Positions 1 through 8,422 of a stretch of 64,000 nt of DNA are shown here, one piece after another. This DNA is from CALBPI01 sp039027435 (GTDB taxonomy: Bacteria; Pseudomonadota; Gammaproteobacteria; Steroidobacterales; Woeseiaceae), in the NCBI GenBank assembly GCA_039027435.1, contig JBCCKF010000004.1, forward strand, positions 62,001 through 126,000. Direction: 5' to 3'. A program made the position numbers and the translations under genes. The first letter of the stretch is position 1, and each line of letters begins with the position of its first letter. Under the pieces are notes generated by a model. It was not told where the DNA came from. It did no database searches and saw only the letters and a list, made by a program, of their open reading frames with translations.

Positions 1-551
1 TCAAAGAACCCCGGTGGGCCTTTCATACCCCAGCTAGTGAACGAGAAACCCCGTAACGCCCAAGTACGCGCACCAAACAGCGAGAGCTTGAGACTGGCCA
101 GAAAAAAGATCACCAACAGGAAGTAGAAATGGCGTTCAGTTGTGCAAATACGAGTTATCAAAAAAAAGATGATGACCCACAGATAGTATTTATCGAGTGA
201 GCGCCAGCTGACCGGTGGTGCAAATCCTGACTGACTGGAGATAATAATGACGACAAAAAAAGCGACCAGCCAAAACAACACGGCGCCACCGCTCGCGGAC
301 ATCTTGTTCTGCTGAAAAAAGAACCCAGCCGCGGACAAGAGAATGAACACTTGCATCCAGGGCAGAATATCCAGAGCCGGTACGATCGACTGCGGTCGCG
401 TGTATTCGAAAAGGAAATAACAGAAGATCATCCAAACCGCGAACGGTTCGGCCTTAAGTCCGCGCCACATGGCGCCTACCTTCAGCGCGAGCAGATCTGC
501 TATGTTGCTCCTGTCCTCAGTGCGCGGCTCTGAAGGCGTGGCGGTGTTCAT
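1..551 (-). CDS. O-antigen ligase/polymerase-like membrane protein (partial, N-terminal part)
   Basis: The reading frame opens at an ATG at 551 and runs off the left window edge without a stop, giving the first 183 residues. After a hydrophilic start (MNTATPSEPR) it contains several hydrophobic segments, roughly residues 35-50, 60-75, 85-105 and 125-150. The segment FEYTRPQSIVPALDILPW resembles the start of O-antigen ligase/Wzy-like proteins encoded in exosortase A exopolysaccharide loci. In that family the protein polymerises or transfers lipid-linked glycan at the periplasmic face of the inner membrane. Its start overlaps the phosphatase stop in an ATGA junction, so it is the fourth gene of the leftward unit that begins at 3116. 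The family call is inferred from hydropathy, that motif and context, because the periplasmic catalytic loop lies outside the window. Confidence 0.72.
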   Translation of the reverse strand, partial: MNTATPSEPRTEDRSNIADLLALKVGAMWRGLKAEPFAVWMIFCYFLFEYTRPQSIVPALDILPWMQVFILLSAAGFFFQQNKMSASGGAVLFWLVAFFVVIIISSQSGFAPPVSWRSLDKYYLWVIIFFLITRICTTERHFYFLLVIFFLASLKLSLFGARTWALRGFSFTSWGMKGPPGFF

Positions 552-1123
552 TCTTCCGGGGTACGAAATTCGTTGAGGTTCGCGACACCGGTCTCGATCC
601 AGGAAAAGCAACGAGCAAAATAGCCCGTCGACTTACCGAACGGATCCGGAATAAAAGGTCTTTGCGGACGGGTCATACACATGCCTAACAATACCGCCTG
701 GAATCCTGGAAACAGCGATTGGATTTTCTCAGCCTGTTGCGGTTCCATGCAAACGAACCAATCGCCGGTCTGCGGCACAAAGTCCTCAACCCGACTAGAG
801 CGATGCTGTGCCAACGAGAAACCACGATTCTCCGCCACCGCCAGCGCCACCGAATTCGCAGGGTCTCCGCCGCGCGTGCTAAGCCCGATCGAGACCGCAT
901 TAAGACCTCTCTGTTCAGCGACGACTTGTGCGAAGGGACTACGGCATATATTTCCGGCACATACGAAGACCAGCCGCGTGAACGTTGTCCCCGACTGTGG
1001 CCTGAAGCTCGTGTACCGACCCAAAATCCCCAAGGCACGATGGACTTGATAGCGTAAGAAGCCTTTCTTGGAACCGTAACCGTCCTTGATCATTCCTGTG
1101 ATCATCATCAAATCATCGTGCAC
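548..1123 (-). CDS. Low-molecular-weight protein tyrosine phosphatase
   Basis: A 191-residue cytoplasmic phosphatase. The LMW-PTP P-loop CX5RS is visible as CAGNICRS at residues 55-62, and the general-acid loop DPFG lies near residue 160. In exopolysaccharide loci such enzymes (Wzb/Etp/EpsP type) dephosphorylate the tyrosine autokinase that controls chain length and export, so the partner here is probably the kinase at 11716-12663. The annotated start is a GTG that overlaps the stop of the upstream sulfotransferase (TAGTG). ATG codons at residues 6, 7 and 11 are alternatives, and the N-terminal 45 residues are longer than usual for the family, so the true start may be internal. The stop overlaps the next gene start by 4 bases. 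Confidence 0.88.
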   Translation of the reverse strand: MHDDLMMITGMIKDGYGSKKGFLRYQVHRALGILGRYTSFRPQSGTTFTRLVFVCAGNICRSPFAQVVAEQRGLNAVSIGLSTRGGDPANSVALAVAENRGFSLAQHRSSRVEDFVPQTGDWFVCMEPQQAEKIQSLFPGFQAVLLGMCMTRPQRPFIPDPFGKSTGYFARCFSWIETGVANLNEFRTPEE

Positions 1124-2121
1124 TAATGGCGCGCGATCTCAAGCGGCGTGGAATGCAATCGGCGCAGCGGTAGGACGCTCCGCACGATGTCCTTCGCGTT
1201 GAACATCACAGAGCGGGATCTCGCTCGTACGCTATCCAGCGCGCTAAGCCGACCTTCCGAGATGGGCGCGTAACCGAGACTCGCGAGTGTCTCGCCGACG
1301 GTTGTTTCGACCAGCCGAATCTCCTTTTCGGAGAGCGTTTTGCGCCAGCGGTGAATAGGCACCTCGGAGAGTCCATCACCAAGTGCCTCGAACGCCGTGT
1401 TGCTGCTAACGACCGCATCACCAGTGGGCTCATGCCGATCACGCCGCTCCAAAGCGGTTTGGAAGTCGAAAGGTTTAAGACCGATAAATGCCGTGACCGC
1501 TTCCATCACACGATCAGGTGTTCGAACCACGTCCTCGTAACGCACAGTCATCGCCTGTCCCGAAACGCTGGGTGCACAGCGTTCGAACGCTTCGATGGAT
1601 CGTTCCCATTTTAGCGCTGAGTACTGAATCGCCGCTTCAGGATCGGAAGCACGCATACCGACCCAACCGAGTTTGCGTAACGAAGCGGATACGGCCCGCC
1701 CATCTCGCACCATATGGATGATCTTTGCGTCCGGAAACGCTCTCGCGATCGTCTGCAAACTGAATACATGACCCGGCGTGCTATCCAGCCAAAAACCCTT
1801 CTCCTGACGATCGGCCAATTGACTCATTACGTCTCTGAGCAGATTCGCGTAGCTGGCGCTGGAACGCACCAATGCCCGACCGGCGTCCTCGGTGATGCCG
1901 AGCCGTCGGAACTGACGTGACCGAACCCAGTCGTCGGCGAAAGCGACTTTTGCACGATTGCTGGACAGAGCCCCATAGCAACGCTCGCAGCCATTGAGCA
2001 ACATTGATTCGGCCCGATAAACCGCGACCTCCGATGAAGCTGTGACCAGTGATGCCATCAGGGTCGTGCCAGATCGCGCAGAGCCCAACACAAAGATGGG
2101 TTTTGACGGTTCACCGTTCAT
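1123..2121 (-). CDS. Sulfotransferase family protein
   Basis: A 332-residue PAPS-dependent sulfotransferase. The 5'-phosphosulfate loop is seen as VLGSARSGTTLMASLV near residues 11-26, and the 3'-phosphate binding segment as HMVRDGRAVSASL near residues 135-147. Enzymes of this family transfer a sulfuryl group from PAPS to a hydroxyl or amine of a sugar or other acceptor. Its place between a glycosyltransferase and a phosphatase in an exopolysaccharide operon suggests the glycan or a glycan precursor as acceptor; this is inference. The ATG at 2121 overlaps the upstream glycosyltransferase stop by 4 bases (ATGA). A second, unrelated-looking sulfotransferase lies at 6628-7314. Confidence 0.85.
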   Translation of the reverse strand: MNGEPSKPIFVLGSARSGTTLMASLVTASSEVAVYRAESMLLNGCERCYGALSSNRAKVAFADDWVRSRQFRRLGITEDAGRALVRSSASYANLLRDVMSQLADRQEKGFWLDSTPGHVFSLQTIARAFPDAKIIHMVRDGRAVSASLRKLGWVGMRASDPEAAIQYSALKWERSIEAFERCAPSVSGQAMTVRYEDVVRTPDRVMEAVTAFIGLKPFDFQTALERRDRHEPTGDAVVSSNTAFEALGDGLSEVPIHRWRKTLSEKEIRLVETTVGETLASLGYAPISEGRLSALDSVRARSRSVMFNAKDIVRSVLPLRRLHSTPLEIARH

Positions 2122-3116
2122 CCAGCAGTGCGCCTCGCTTGGGTGTCGCTCAAGTGCTCGGTGAGTCTCGCATTCAACGCTGCCCAGTCGTCCAGCAGAC
2201 GGCGCTTTTTGTTCTCAACACTGCCGCGGAGCTCATCCGACTGTGCCAACATCGTCACCAGGGCATTGCGTATCGCCTCGGTCTCGTTCTTGGTGAATAC
2301 GGCGCCGCCTGAAAAATACTCGCGCAAGGCTGCGGTGTCGGATAGCAACAACGGTTGCTCCAGTGCGATCGCTTCATAAGCGCCGCAGACAAGGCAATCG
2401 TCGCGCAAGGTCAGATCGATGACGACATCAACACCCTGCATCAAACCAAAAAACTCGGACTCCGAGAGGAACCCGGTGGGCACTAGATTCTCAGGCAGCT
2501 CCGGGTTTCCGGGCAAGGGTTTGCGTCGACCGGATGCGAACACGGTGAGATCCGGGAGCGCGCGAATCGCATCAAAAATCTCAGCGAGCGGCTCATCTTC
2601 CGCCCACGAACAAACCAGCAGCGCTGTATGCGGGGTGCTGGCTGACGTCAGCATGTCGGGCTTTCGCAGATCGAAGTCGAAACTCGGCAACGGGTCCGGC
2701 ATCACAAACGGTCGACCGCCATTGGCTGTCACAAACGCTGCCAGCGCATCGTTCGTCACGATCGTCGTCGATGCGTGCCGCATTATCCAGTTGGCCACCC
2801 GCTGTAAACGTGGCGAATTGCCTTCACCCGGATAGACGCCGGCATTGTGTGCATCCACCACGACATGGCTGCCGATCAGCTTTCCGAGCACCACACCCAG
2901 AACCGACAGCACGATAGAAGGGTTTTGCACAAACAGCACTTTCGGCCGGCGCGATATCACCGCCGAGGTAGTTTTCAGCGTGCTCAGCACATAGCGTACG
3001 AGACGATTGGTCGTGCGCGGATAGTCGATCTCGAGAAGATCCGCGCCCAGTTCTTTCGCCATTGACGTGTTACGAGTGTGGCGTTCCCAGCATATCCAGA
3101 GACGGTCTGTCATCAT
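2118..3116 (-). CDS. GT-B fold glycosyltransferase (family 4-like)
   Basis: A 332-residue glycosyltransferase when started at the ATG at 3116 (a second ATG follows directly at 3113). The frame is open up to 3260, but the extra 48 residues are Arg/Cys-rich, lack family features and would cover the divergent promoter region. The N-terminal domain contains KVLFVQNPSIVLSVLG and VVVDAHNAG, typical of the acceptor domain. The C-terminal nucleotide-sugar domain has YEAIALEQPLLLSDTAAL, the EX7E-type donor-binding motif. It is the first gene of a leftward unit (glycosyltransferase, sulfotransferase, phosphatase, ligase) with overlapping junctions. It probably adds a sugar to the lipid-linked repeat unit at the cytoplasmic membrane face. 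Donor and linkage cannot be read from the sequence. Confidence 0.82.
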   Translation of the reverse strand: MMTDRLWICWERHTRNTSMAKELGADLLEIDYPRTTNRLVRYVLSTLKTTSAVISRRPKVLFVQNPSIVLSVLGVVLGKLIGSHVVVDAHNAGVYPGEGNSPRLQRVANWIMRHASTTIVTNDALAAFVTANGGRPFVMPDPLPSFDFDLRKPDMLTSASTPHTALLVCSWAEDEPLAEIFDAIRALPDLTVFASGRRKPLPGNPELPENLVPTGFLSESEFFGLMQGVDVVIDLTLRDDCLVCGAYEAIALEQPLLLSDTAALREYFSGGAVFTKNETEAIRNALVTMLAQSDELRGSVENKKRRLLDDWAALNARLTEHLSDTQARRTAG

Positions 3117-3318
3117 CGTTGTCGCCCCAAAACTGCGACCAGATCCTTCAACACGGCGCAACGATAGGAGGAAACAGGTCGTCATGCCAGTGCAACGCAC
3201 CCATTCGGACCAGTGAATTCCGTCACATCGCTTGAGCCGACCGCCAGGGCGACATAACACACTGTTTCAATTCCGAAAAACAGCTATCATCGCGCGTCGA
3301 ACCGGAATGCGAACCAAT
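3117..3318. promoter_or_regulatory. Divergent promoter region between two exopolysaccharide units
   Basis: This gap separates the leftward glycosyltransferase unit from the rightward ATP-grasp unit, so it must hold two promoters unless distant ones are used. On the plus strand a TATCAT at 3285-3290 is a plausible -10 box about 30 bases before the ATP-grasp start, with only a weak -35 match. An imperfect inverted pair CTGTTT/AAACAG flanks the spacer. No strong terminator or regulator site is visible. The promoter assignment is weak. Confidence 0.3.
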
Positions 3319-4485
3319 ATGCCCACCGTTCTTGTCCTGGATGCTGATCAACGCAGTGCTCTGGCCGCGACGCGCGCGCTTGGCGTGGCTGGGTATACCG
3401 TTTACACAGCAGATACGCGACGGCAAGCGCTGGCAGGACGCAGCAAGTGGTCGCAAGGGTATTTTCGCTACCCCGATCCGAGTCAGGACACCAACGCCGC
3501 GCTTGAGAGCATTGCGCAGTGCTGCGAAGCACGCAGTGTGGATTTGTTGATGCCGATGACTGACGTGAGCACGCACCTCGTGCAAAACGCGCATGGCGTT
3601 CATCTGCCGCAAACACCCTGCCCGCCTCCGCCGACATACGAAACCGCCAGCGATAAGGGTGCGCTCATGCGTGTCGCGGACGAAGTCGGTATCGCAATAC
3701 CCGCGACCCAGGAGATTGCGCCAGGTACCGCGCTACGCGAGCTGCCTGACACTTTCGAATTCCCCGTAGTCATGAAGCCTACGCGATCGCGAGTTCCACT
3801 TGAGAATGGCTACCTGCATACACAGGTTGCCATAGCCAGGAATGCCGACCATCTGCGGCGTTTGCAGGAATCCCATCGCTGGTTTCGAGACCATCCATGG
3901 CTTCTACAATCCTTTATCGAGGGCGTCGGCCGGGGGGCGTTTGCCCTCTACGATAATGGTTCGCCGTTGGCATGGTTTGCGCACGAGCGTGTGCGAGAGA
4001 AACCACCATCAGGGGGCGTGAGTGTCGTCTCACGCAGTGCTGCGTTGGACCAGAGACTCCACGATTCAGCATCAACTCTGCTGAATGCGCTCAAATGGCA
4101 TGGTCCCGCAATGGTGGAGTATCGGGTGAGCGAAGACGGCACGCCCTACCTCATGGAGATCAATGCGCGGTTCTGGGGGTCGCTGCAACTCGCCATCAGC
4201 GCCGGTGTGAATTTCCCGCTGCTGGCTGCGGAGCTCGCACTGGGCAGAACGCCAACGCCCGTGACGGCCTACAAGTTGGGGGTCAGCAATCGATGGCTGC
4301 TTGGCGATCTGGACAATTTGTATCTGACGCTGAAGAGCAGTGAGTTTGGTGCCGGTCAGAAAATACTCAGTGCCATGCGCTTTCTGCTGCCCTGGTGGCC
4401 CGGCTTACGCTACGAGGTTTTCCGACCCGGAGACTTACGCCCCTTCTTGCACGAGGCCGCGCGCTACGTCGGTTTTGGGCGATGA
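3319..4485 (+). CDS. ATP-grasp domain protein, exopolysaccharide-associated
   Basis: A 388-residue protein when started at ATG 3319 (MPTVLVLD). A start at 3307 adds four residues, and the open frame back to 3232 is unlikely to be coding. A Rossmann-like pre-ATP-grasp domain covers about residues 1-100. The ATP-grasp fold follows, with FPVVMKPTRSRV near 150, LLQSFIEGVGRGAFALYDNG near 195, and the metal-binding MVEYRVSEDG plus LMEINARFWGS near 260-285. Such carboxylate-amine/thiol ligases form amide or peptide bonds by way of an acyl phosphate. Here it may attach an amino acid or similar group to a sugar or protein precursor. It starts a rightward unit and overlaps the next gene by 4 bases. The substrate is unknown. 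Confidence 0.8.
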   Translation: MPTVLVLDADQRSALAATRALGVAGYTVYTADTRRQALAGRSKWSQGYFRYPDPSQDTNAALESIAQCCEARSVDLLMPMTDVSTHLVQNAHGVHLPQTPCPPPPTYETASDKGALMRVADEVGIAIPATQEIAPGTALRELPDTFEFPVVMKPTRSRVPLENGYLHTQVAIARNADHLRRLQESHRWFRDHPWLLQSFIEGVGRGAFALYDNGSPLAWFAHERVREKPPSGGVSVVSRSAALDQRLHDSASTLLNALKWHGPAMVEYRVSEDGTPYLMEINARFWGSLQLAISAGVNFPLLAAELALGRTPTPVTAYKLGVSNRWLLGDLDNLYLTLKSSEFGAGQKILSAMRFLLPWWPGLRYEVFRPGDLRPFLHEAARYVGFGR

Positions 4486-5600
4486 CCACGATCCTGCATT
4501 CCATCGACACCGGGGGACCGGGTGGCGCCGAGACGGTGTTTGCAACGCTCGCGGCCAATCCGCGTGGCAACACACGCCACATCGCCGTCGCCAAGCCTGG
4601 TAACTGGGTTGAAGCAACACTCAAAGAGCGCAATGTCGAAAGCCACTTCATCAATACCAAAGGCTCCTTCAACACCGACTATCTGCGCTATCTGATTCGA
4701 CTCATTCGAGAACACAATGTGGATTTGATCCAGTCGCATCTATACGGCTCCAACCTCTACTGCAGTATTGCCGGTCGCATTACAAGAACGCCTGTTGTCG
4801 CAGCGTTTCACGGGGCAAGAGATCTCGCGGCACCTGGTTTCGCCAACGGACTGAAGCGCATGTTGGTACAGCGTGGCGCCTCCGCATTGATCGCGGTCTC
4901 AAACACGCTCAGAGGAGAATTGCTGGAAGCCGGTTTCCGCGACGACCCCAAGCTCTCCGTGGTCTACAACGGGATCGACATCGCACGATTTAGTGAAGCG
5001 GCACCAAGCGGCATTCGCTCGACGTTGGGTATTGCTGAACACGCGCCACTCATCGGCGCACTCGGCAATATCCGTAAACCGAAGGGTTATGAAAACCTGG
5101 TACGAGCGTTCGCGATCGTTCGCGAGTCGATACCCGAAGTCCAGCTGATCATCGCCGGTGAAGGTGGTGGCAGCTTGCTTGACGAGCTCAAGAAAGAGAT
5201 TTCCACGTTGTCCCTGAATGACTGTGTTCACCTCCCTGGGTTTCTCGATGATCCGCCCGGGCTGCTCGCGTCGCTCGATGTCTATTGCTCAAGCTCCCAT
5301 TCCGAAGGCTTCAGTTTGACCTGTGTCGAGGCAATGGCAGCACGCATTCCCGTCGTTGCCACGCGCAGTGGTGGACCCGAGGAGATTCTCAGAGACAGGG
5401 AAACCGGGTTGCTGGTCCCGACCCGGGACCCTGAGTCATTGGCCGCGGCGCTGATCAACACCCTGCGAGACAGGGATGAAGCGCAAGCTCGTGTGACCCG
5501 CGCCTACGAGCGCGCCGAGACGCAGTTCAGCGTCGATTCGATGGTCAACGGCTATCATGCAGTGCAGAACCAGCTGCTACAGCGTCGCGCTCGGCCATGA
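4482..5600 (+). CDS. Family 4 glycosyltransferase
   Basis: A 372-residue GT-B enzyme. The ATG at 4482 overlaps the ATP-grasp stop (ATGA) and gives the usual family start MTTILHSIDTGGPGGAE, whose GGPGGAE loop is typical of GT4 enzymes. The longer frame back to 4395 only shadows the upstream gene. The C-terminal half has GALGNIRKPKGYENLVRAF, LIIAGEG and SEGFSLTCVEAMAARIPVV, the EX7E donor-site motif followed by a nucleotide-binding stretch. It likely extends the lipid-linked repeat unit in the cytoplasm. It overlaps the deacetylase start by 4 bases, so both are translated from one message. Confidence 0.87.
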   Translation: MTTILHSIDTGGPGGAETVFATLAANPRGNTRHIAVAKPGNWVEATLKERNVESHFINTKGSFNTDYLRYLIRLIREHNVDLIQSHLYGSNLYCSIAGRITRTPVVAAFHGARDLAAPGFANGLKRMLVQRGASALIAVSNTLRGELLEAGFRDDPKLSVVYNGIDIARFSEAAPSGIRSTLGIAEHAPLIGALGNIRKPKGYENLVRAFAIVRESIPEVQLIIAGEGGGSLLDELKKEISTLSLNDCVHLPGFLDDPPGLLASLDVYCSSSHSEGFSLTCVEAMAARIPVVATRSGGPEEILRDRETGLLVPTRDPESLAAALINTLRDRDEAQARVTRAYERAETQFSVDSMVNGYHAVQNQLLQRRARP

Positions 5601-6604
5601 TCAAGAGACTCGTCAAATCGACACTGCAAAACTTGTTTGCCACAGCAGGTCCGCACCGATGGCGCAGCGGCGGGCAGCTAGTGATTCTCATGTATCACCG
5701 GGTTCTACCTCCGGAAGACCCGCGATATCGCGACGAACAACCGGGCATGATCATTCACCCGGACACTCTCGACATGCATCTTGAGACCATGAAGCGTCAT
5801 TTTGAGATTGTTGACCTGACGGATTGGCTAAGACGTGCGGACGCAGGAGAGCGTCTGCCTGATCGTGCGATTGCCATTACCTTCGACGATGGCTGGCGCG
5901 ACAATCGAGAGTACGCTCAGCCGATTCTGGAGCGACACAATGCGCCGGCGACGATTTTTCTCGTCTCGGATATGGTGGGATCGACCGGCAACTACTGGCC
6001 CGAGCAACTAGCAACCGCGATCCGAATTGCACGGGAGCAAGGCCGCGACGTCTGGAAGACGGATGCGTTTGCGTGGTTGCTCGAGCTGCACCCGGCTGTG
6101 GTCGACGCCGACAACCCGGAACGGGTAGACGCGGCAGTGGTGAGCGCTAAGTCGCAACTGGATGACGATGTTCTCCGTAAACGATCCACTGCGATGCTAA
6201 GCGCGCTCGGCAATCCGCACGAAAACCAACCCAGAGCACTGCTGGACTGGTCGGAAGTTCGTGAAATGCAGTCGGCGCTGTTCGCGTTCGGCTCGCACAC
6301 CGTAGATCACACACGACTCACCGAAACGCTTGCTGACGATGTCGTTGAACATCAATTGGTCGCATCCAAGCAGGCACTCGAAGCGGGAATGGAATCGCCA
6401 GTCACGCTGTTCTGCTATCCGAACGGTGATCACGCGCCCGCTGCCGTTCGACACGCCGAGCAACACTACGATGCCGCGGTGACTACCGTTGCGGGTTGGA
6501 ACACTGCCAACACACACCGCCATACTCTGAATCGCATCGGGGTTCATGAGGGCAACAGCAATACACCCAGCGCATTCCTCGCCCGGTTGTCCGGCTGGAT
6601 GTAA
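5597..6604 (+). CDS. Polysaccharide deacetylase (NodB homology), exosortase-associated
   Basis: A 335-residue carbohydrate esterase family 4-type protein. It shows VILMYHRV near residues 29-36 and the metal/catalytic motif TFDDGW at 95-100. A later motif, FGSHTVDHTRLT, carries the H(S/T)xxH metal-binding pair, followed by LFCYPNGD. These residues support N- or O-deacetylation of a glycan with a divalent metal. No clear Sec signal peptide is visible, although the N-terminus is basic and hydrophobic, so cytoplasmic or membrane-attached action is possible. It overlaps the upstream glycosyltransferase by 4 bases. It differs from the second deacetylase at 9482-10363, so the locus carries two such activities. 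Confidence 0.87.
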   Translation: MIKRLVKSTLQNLFATAGPHRWRSGGQLVILMYHRVLPPEDPRYRDEQPGMIIHPDTLDMHLETMKRHFEIVDLTDWLRRADAGERLPDRAIAITFDDGWRDNREYAQPILERHNAPATIFLVSDMVGSTGNYWPEQLATAIRIAREQGRDVWKTDAFAWLLELHPAVVDADNPERVDAAVVSAKSQLDDDVLRKRSTAMLSALGNPHENQPRALLDWSEVREMQSALFAFGSHTVDHTRLTETLADDVVEHQLVASKQALEAGMESPVTLFCYPNGDHAPAAVRHAEQHYDAAVTTVAGWNTANTHRHTLNRIGVHEGNSNTPSAFLARLSGWM

Positions 6605-6627
6605 AGCAAGCAATAGGACCAATACAA

Positions 6628-7314
6628 ATGATCTTGAGCCACAAGCACCGGTTTATCTTCCTGAAGACGAACAAGACGGCCGGCACATCCATCGAAATCG
6701 CGCTCTCACAATTCTGTGGCCCGGATGACATCATCACGCCGATCCCGAAAAAGGACGAGCAGATCCGCGAGCAGCTGGGTTTCCGCGGGCCACAAAACTT
6801 TGGAAAACCGCCAAGCTCGCTCGCAGGGCGAGCGTGGAAAAAGATCTTCGGAAGCAAGAAGCAGCGGTTCTACAACCACATGCCGGCCAGTGAATTAAAG
6901 CCTTTGGTGGGCGATGAGATTTGGAACTCCTACTTCAAGTTCTGCTTCGAACGCAACCCATGGGACCGCGTGGTTTCAATGTACTACTGGCACAACAAAG
7001 AAGAGCCTCGTCCATCCATGGAGGAATTCATCCGCTCGGATAAGATCGATCTCCTTGAGCAACGCGGGAGGGGCATTTATTCGATCGATGGAGAAATTGT
7101 TGTTGACCGAATCTGCAAGTTCGAGAATATCGCGGCGGAAATGACTGATGTTCTCTCCACCATCGGGATTCAGCAGGAGGTCGAATTGCCTCGTGCGAAA
7201 GGGGGCCATCGACCGAAGAAAGCGGGCTACGCGGAATTGATGACGGATGCCGAAAGAGATGAAATCGGAACGCGCTTTGCAGACGAAATCGCGCGACTAG
7301 GCTACACGTTCTGA
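6628..7314 (+). CDS. Sulfotransferase family 2 domain protein
   Basis: A 228-residue protein resembling the carbohydrate sulfotransferase (family 2/chondroitin 4-sulfotransferase-like) fold. The PAPS 5' loop appears as FLKTNKTAGTSIEIAL near residues 10-25. The 3'-phosphate segment appears as FCFERNPWDRVVSMYYWH near residues 108-125. An AGGA ribosome site lies about 8 bases before the ATG. It is the last gene of the rightward unit and converges with the leftward glycosyltransferase, overlapping it by 18 bases. Together with the sulfotransferase at 1123-2121 it suggests that the exopolysaccharide or an associated glycan is sulfated; the acceptor is inferred only from context. Confidence 0.83.
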   Translation: MILSHKHRFIFLKTNKTAGTSIEIALSQFCGPDDIITPIPKKDEQIREQLGFRGPQNFGKPPSSLAGRAWKKIFGSKKQRFYNHMPASELKPLVGDEIWNSYFKFCFERNPWDRVVSMYYWHNKEEPRPSMEEFIRSDKIDLLEQRGRGIYSIDGEIVVDRICKFENIAAEMTDVLSTIGIQQEVELPRAKGGHRPKKAGYAELMTDAERDEIGTRFADEIARLGYTF

Positions 7315-8418
7315 GGGTTGAACCAACGATTTGTATAACTCGACTGTACGCGTGGCGCATCCTTCCGCGGTGTATCGCTCAAGGAAGCGCTGCTGTGCAC
7401 GAGTAGAGAGCCCGCCTCTGACCTCGGTTTGCACCAATGACTGAATGGCGCCCAGAAACGCTTCGCCCGTGTGCTCGTGTACAAGAACACCGCACTCGCC
7501 GTGCGCTAGCACCTCCGGCATACCGCCCACTGAATGCGCGACAACCGCAACACCCAATGACATAGCCTCCAACATAACCATGGGTAGGCCTTCGTGATCG
7601 GAAGTCATCACCAGCATGTCCATCTCGGCAAGCGCGTCGGTGAGACCGTCGACGAACCCCCAGCGGGAGACGAAGTCGTTAAGATCTTCAGAGGAGATGC
7701 GCTCGTCTAGCGCAGCCTGGCCAGGGCCATCTCCGAATATGTGGAAATGGAATCGGTCGTCAGACTGCCGATTCGCAGCTGCCGCCATATCGACGAAGAG
7801 ATCCACCCGCTTGACCGGCACCAAACGTCCAGCGAAGCACACGTTCAATTTGTCTGCCACCGCGTACTTCCGGGCACCCTCAGCTCGATCAATCGGTGCC
7901 AAACCATTCTCAATGACGCGGACCTTCGCAGAGGGATAGCGCCCGCTTAGCTGCTCGGAGAGATCCTGTGTCACCATCACAATGCGATCCTGCAGCCACC
8001 GAGCCGTCCAGCGATCGAGTTCTGAATTGATGCGACGACGCCACCCGGTATTACTGAACTCAGGTGCTCCGTGTACGGTTCTTACGCCGAATTTCACTTT
8101 CGCCAGCCGTGCCGCCAGACTGCCGAGGACATTCTCTTTTTGTCGATGGGTATGCACGAGCGCCGAACGAACGCGCCGAAAGTGCGATATCAACCGGTAG
8201 AGGATCACCAGACCATTGTGCTGATTTTCATCGATCACGGTCACAGCGACGCCCGCTTCTCGCAGTCGTTCTGCTAGCAACCCTTCGTTCAGAAGCACCA
8301 CATCGATCGATACATCGTCATGAGTCTGCATCGCTGCCGCCAGCTGAAAGAGTTGCACCTCGGCACCCGCCCAAAGATCACCGGACGCCAGATGAGTAAC
8401 TCTGAAGGGCACGCTCAT
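7297..8418 (-). CDS. Family 4 glycosyltransferase
   Basis: A 373-residue GT-B glycosyltransferase started at ATG 8418 (MSVPFRVTHL), 4 bases after the FemAB stop. The frame extends to 8502, but those 28 residues overlap FemAB and are not family-like. The acceptor domain has LASGDLWAGAEVQLFQLA. The donor domain has VCFAGRLVPVKRVDLFVDMA, FHIFGDGPG and HEGLPMVMLEAMSLGVAVV with the EX7E motif. It probably transfers one residue of the XrtA-locus repeat unit. It is the downstream member of a leftward series including the FemAB-like and deacetylase genes and ends tail-to-tail with the family 2 sulfotransferase. Confidence 0.86.
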   Translation of the reverse strand: MSVPFRVTHLASGDLWAGAEVQLFQLAAAMQTHDDVSIDVVLLNEGLLAERLREAGVAVTVIDENQHNGLVILYRLISHFRRVRSALVHTHRQKENVLGSLAARLAKVKFGVRTVHGAPEFSNTGWRRRINSELDRWTARWLQDRIVMVTQDLSEQLSGRYPSAKVRVIENGLAPIDRAEGARKYAVADKLNVCFAGRLVPVKRVDLFVDMAAAANRQSDDRFHFHIFGDGPGQAALDERISSEDLNDFVSRWGFVDGLTDALAEMDMLVMTSDHEGLPMVMLEAMSLGVAVVAHSVGGMPEVLAHGECGVLVHEHTGEAFLGAIQSLVQTEVRGGLSTRAQQRFLERYTAEGCATRTVELYKSLVQPSERVA

Positions 8419-8422
8419 CGGG

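Noticed and set aside
3117..3260. N-terminal extension of the leftward glycosyltransferase to 3260.
   Set aside because: The added residues are Arg/Cys-rich, lack family similarity and cover the divergent promoter region; the double ATG at 3116/3113 fits better.
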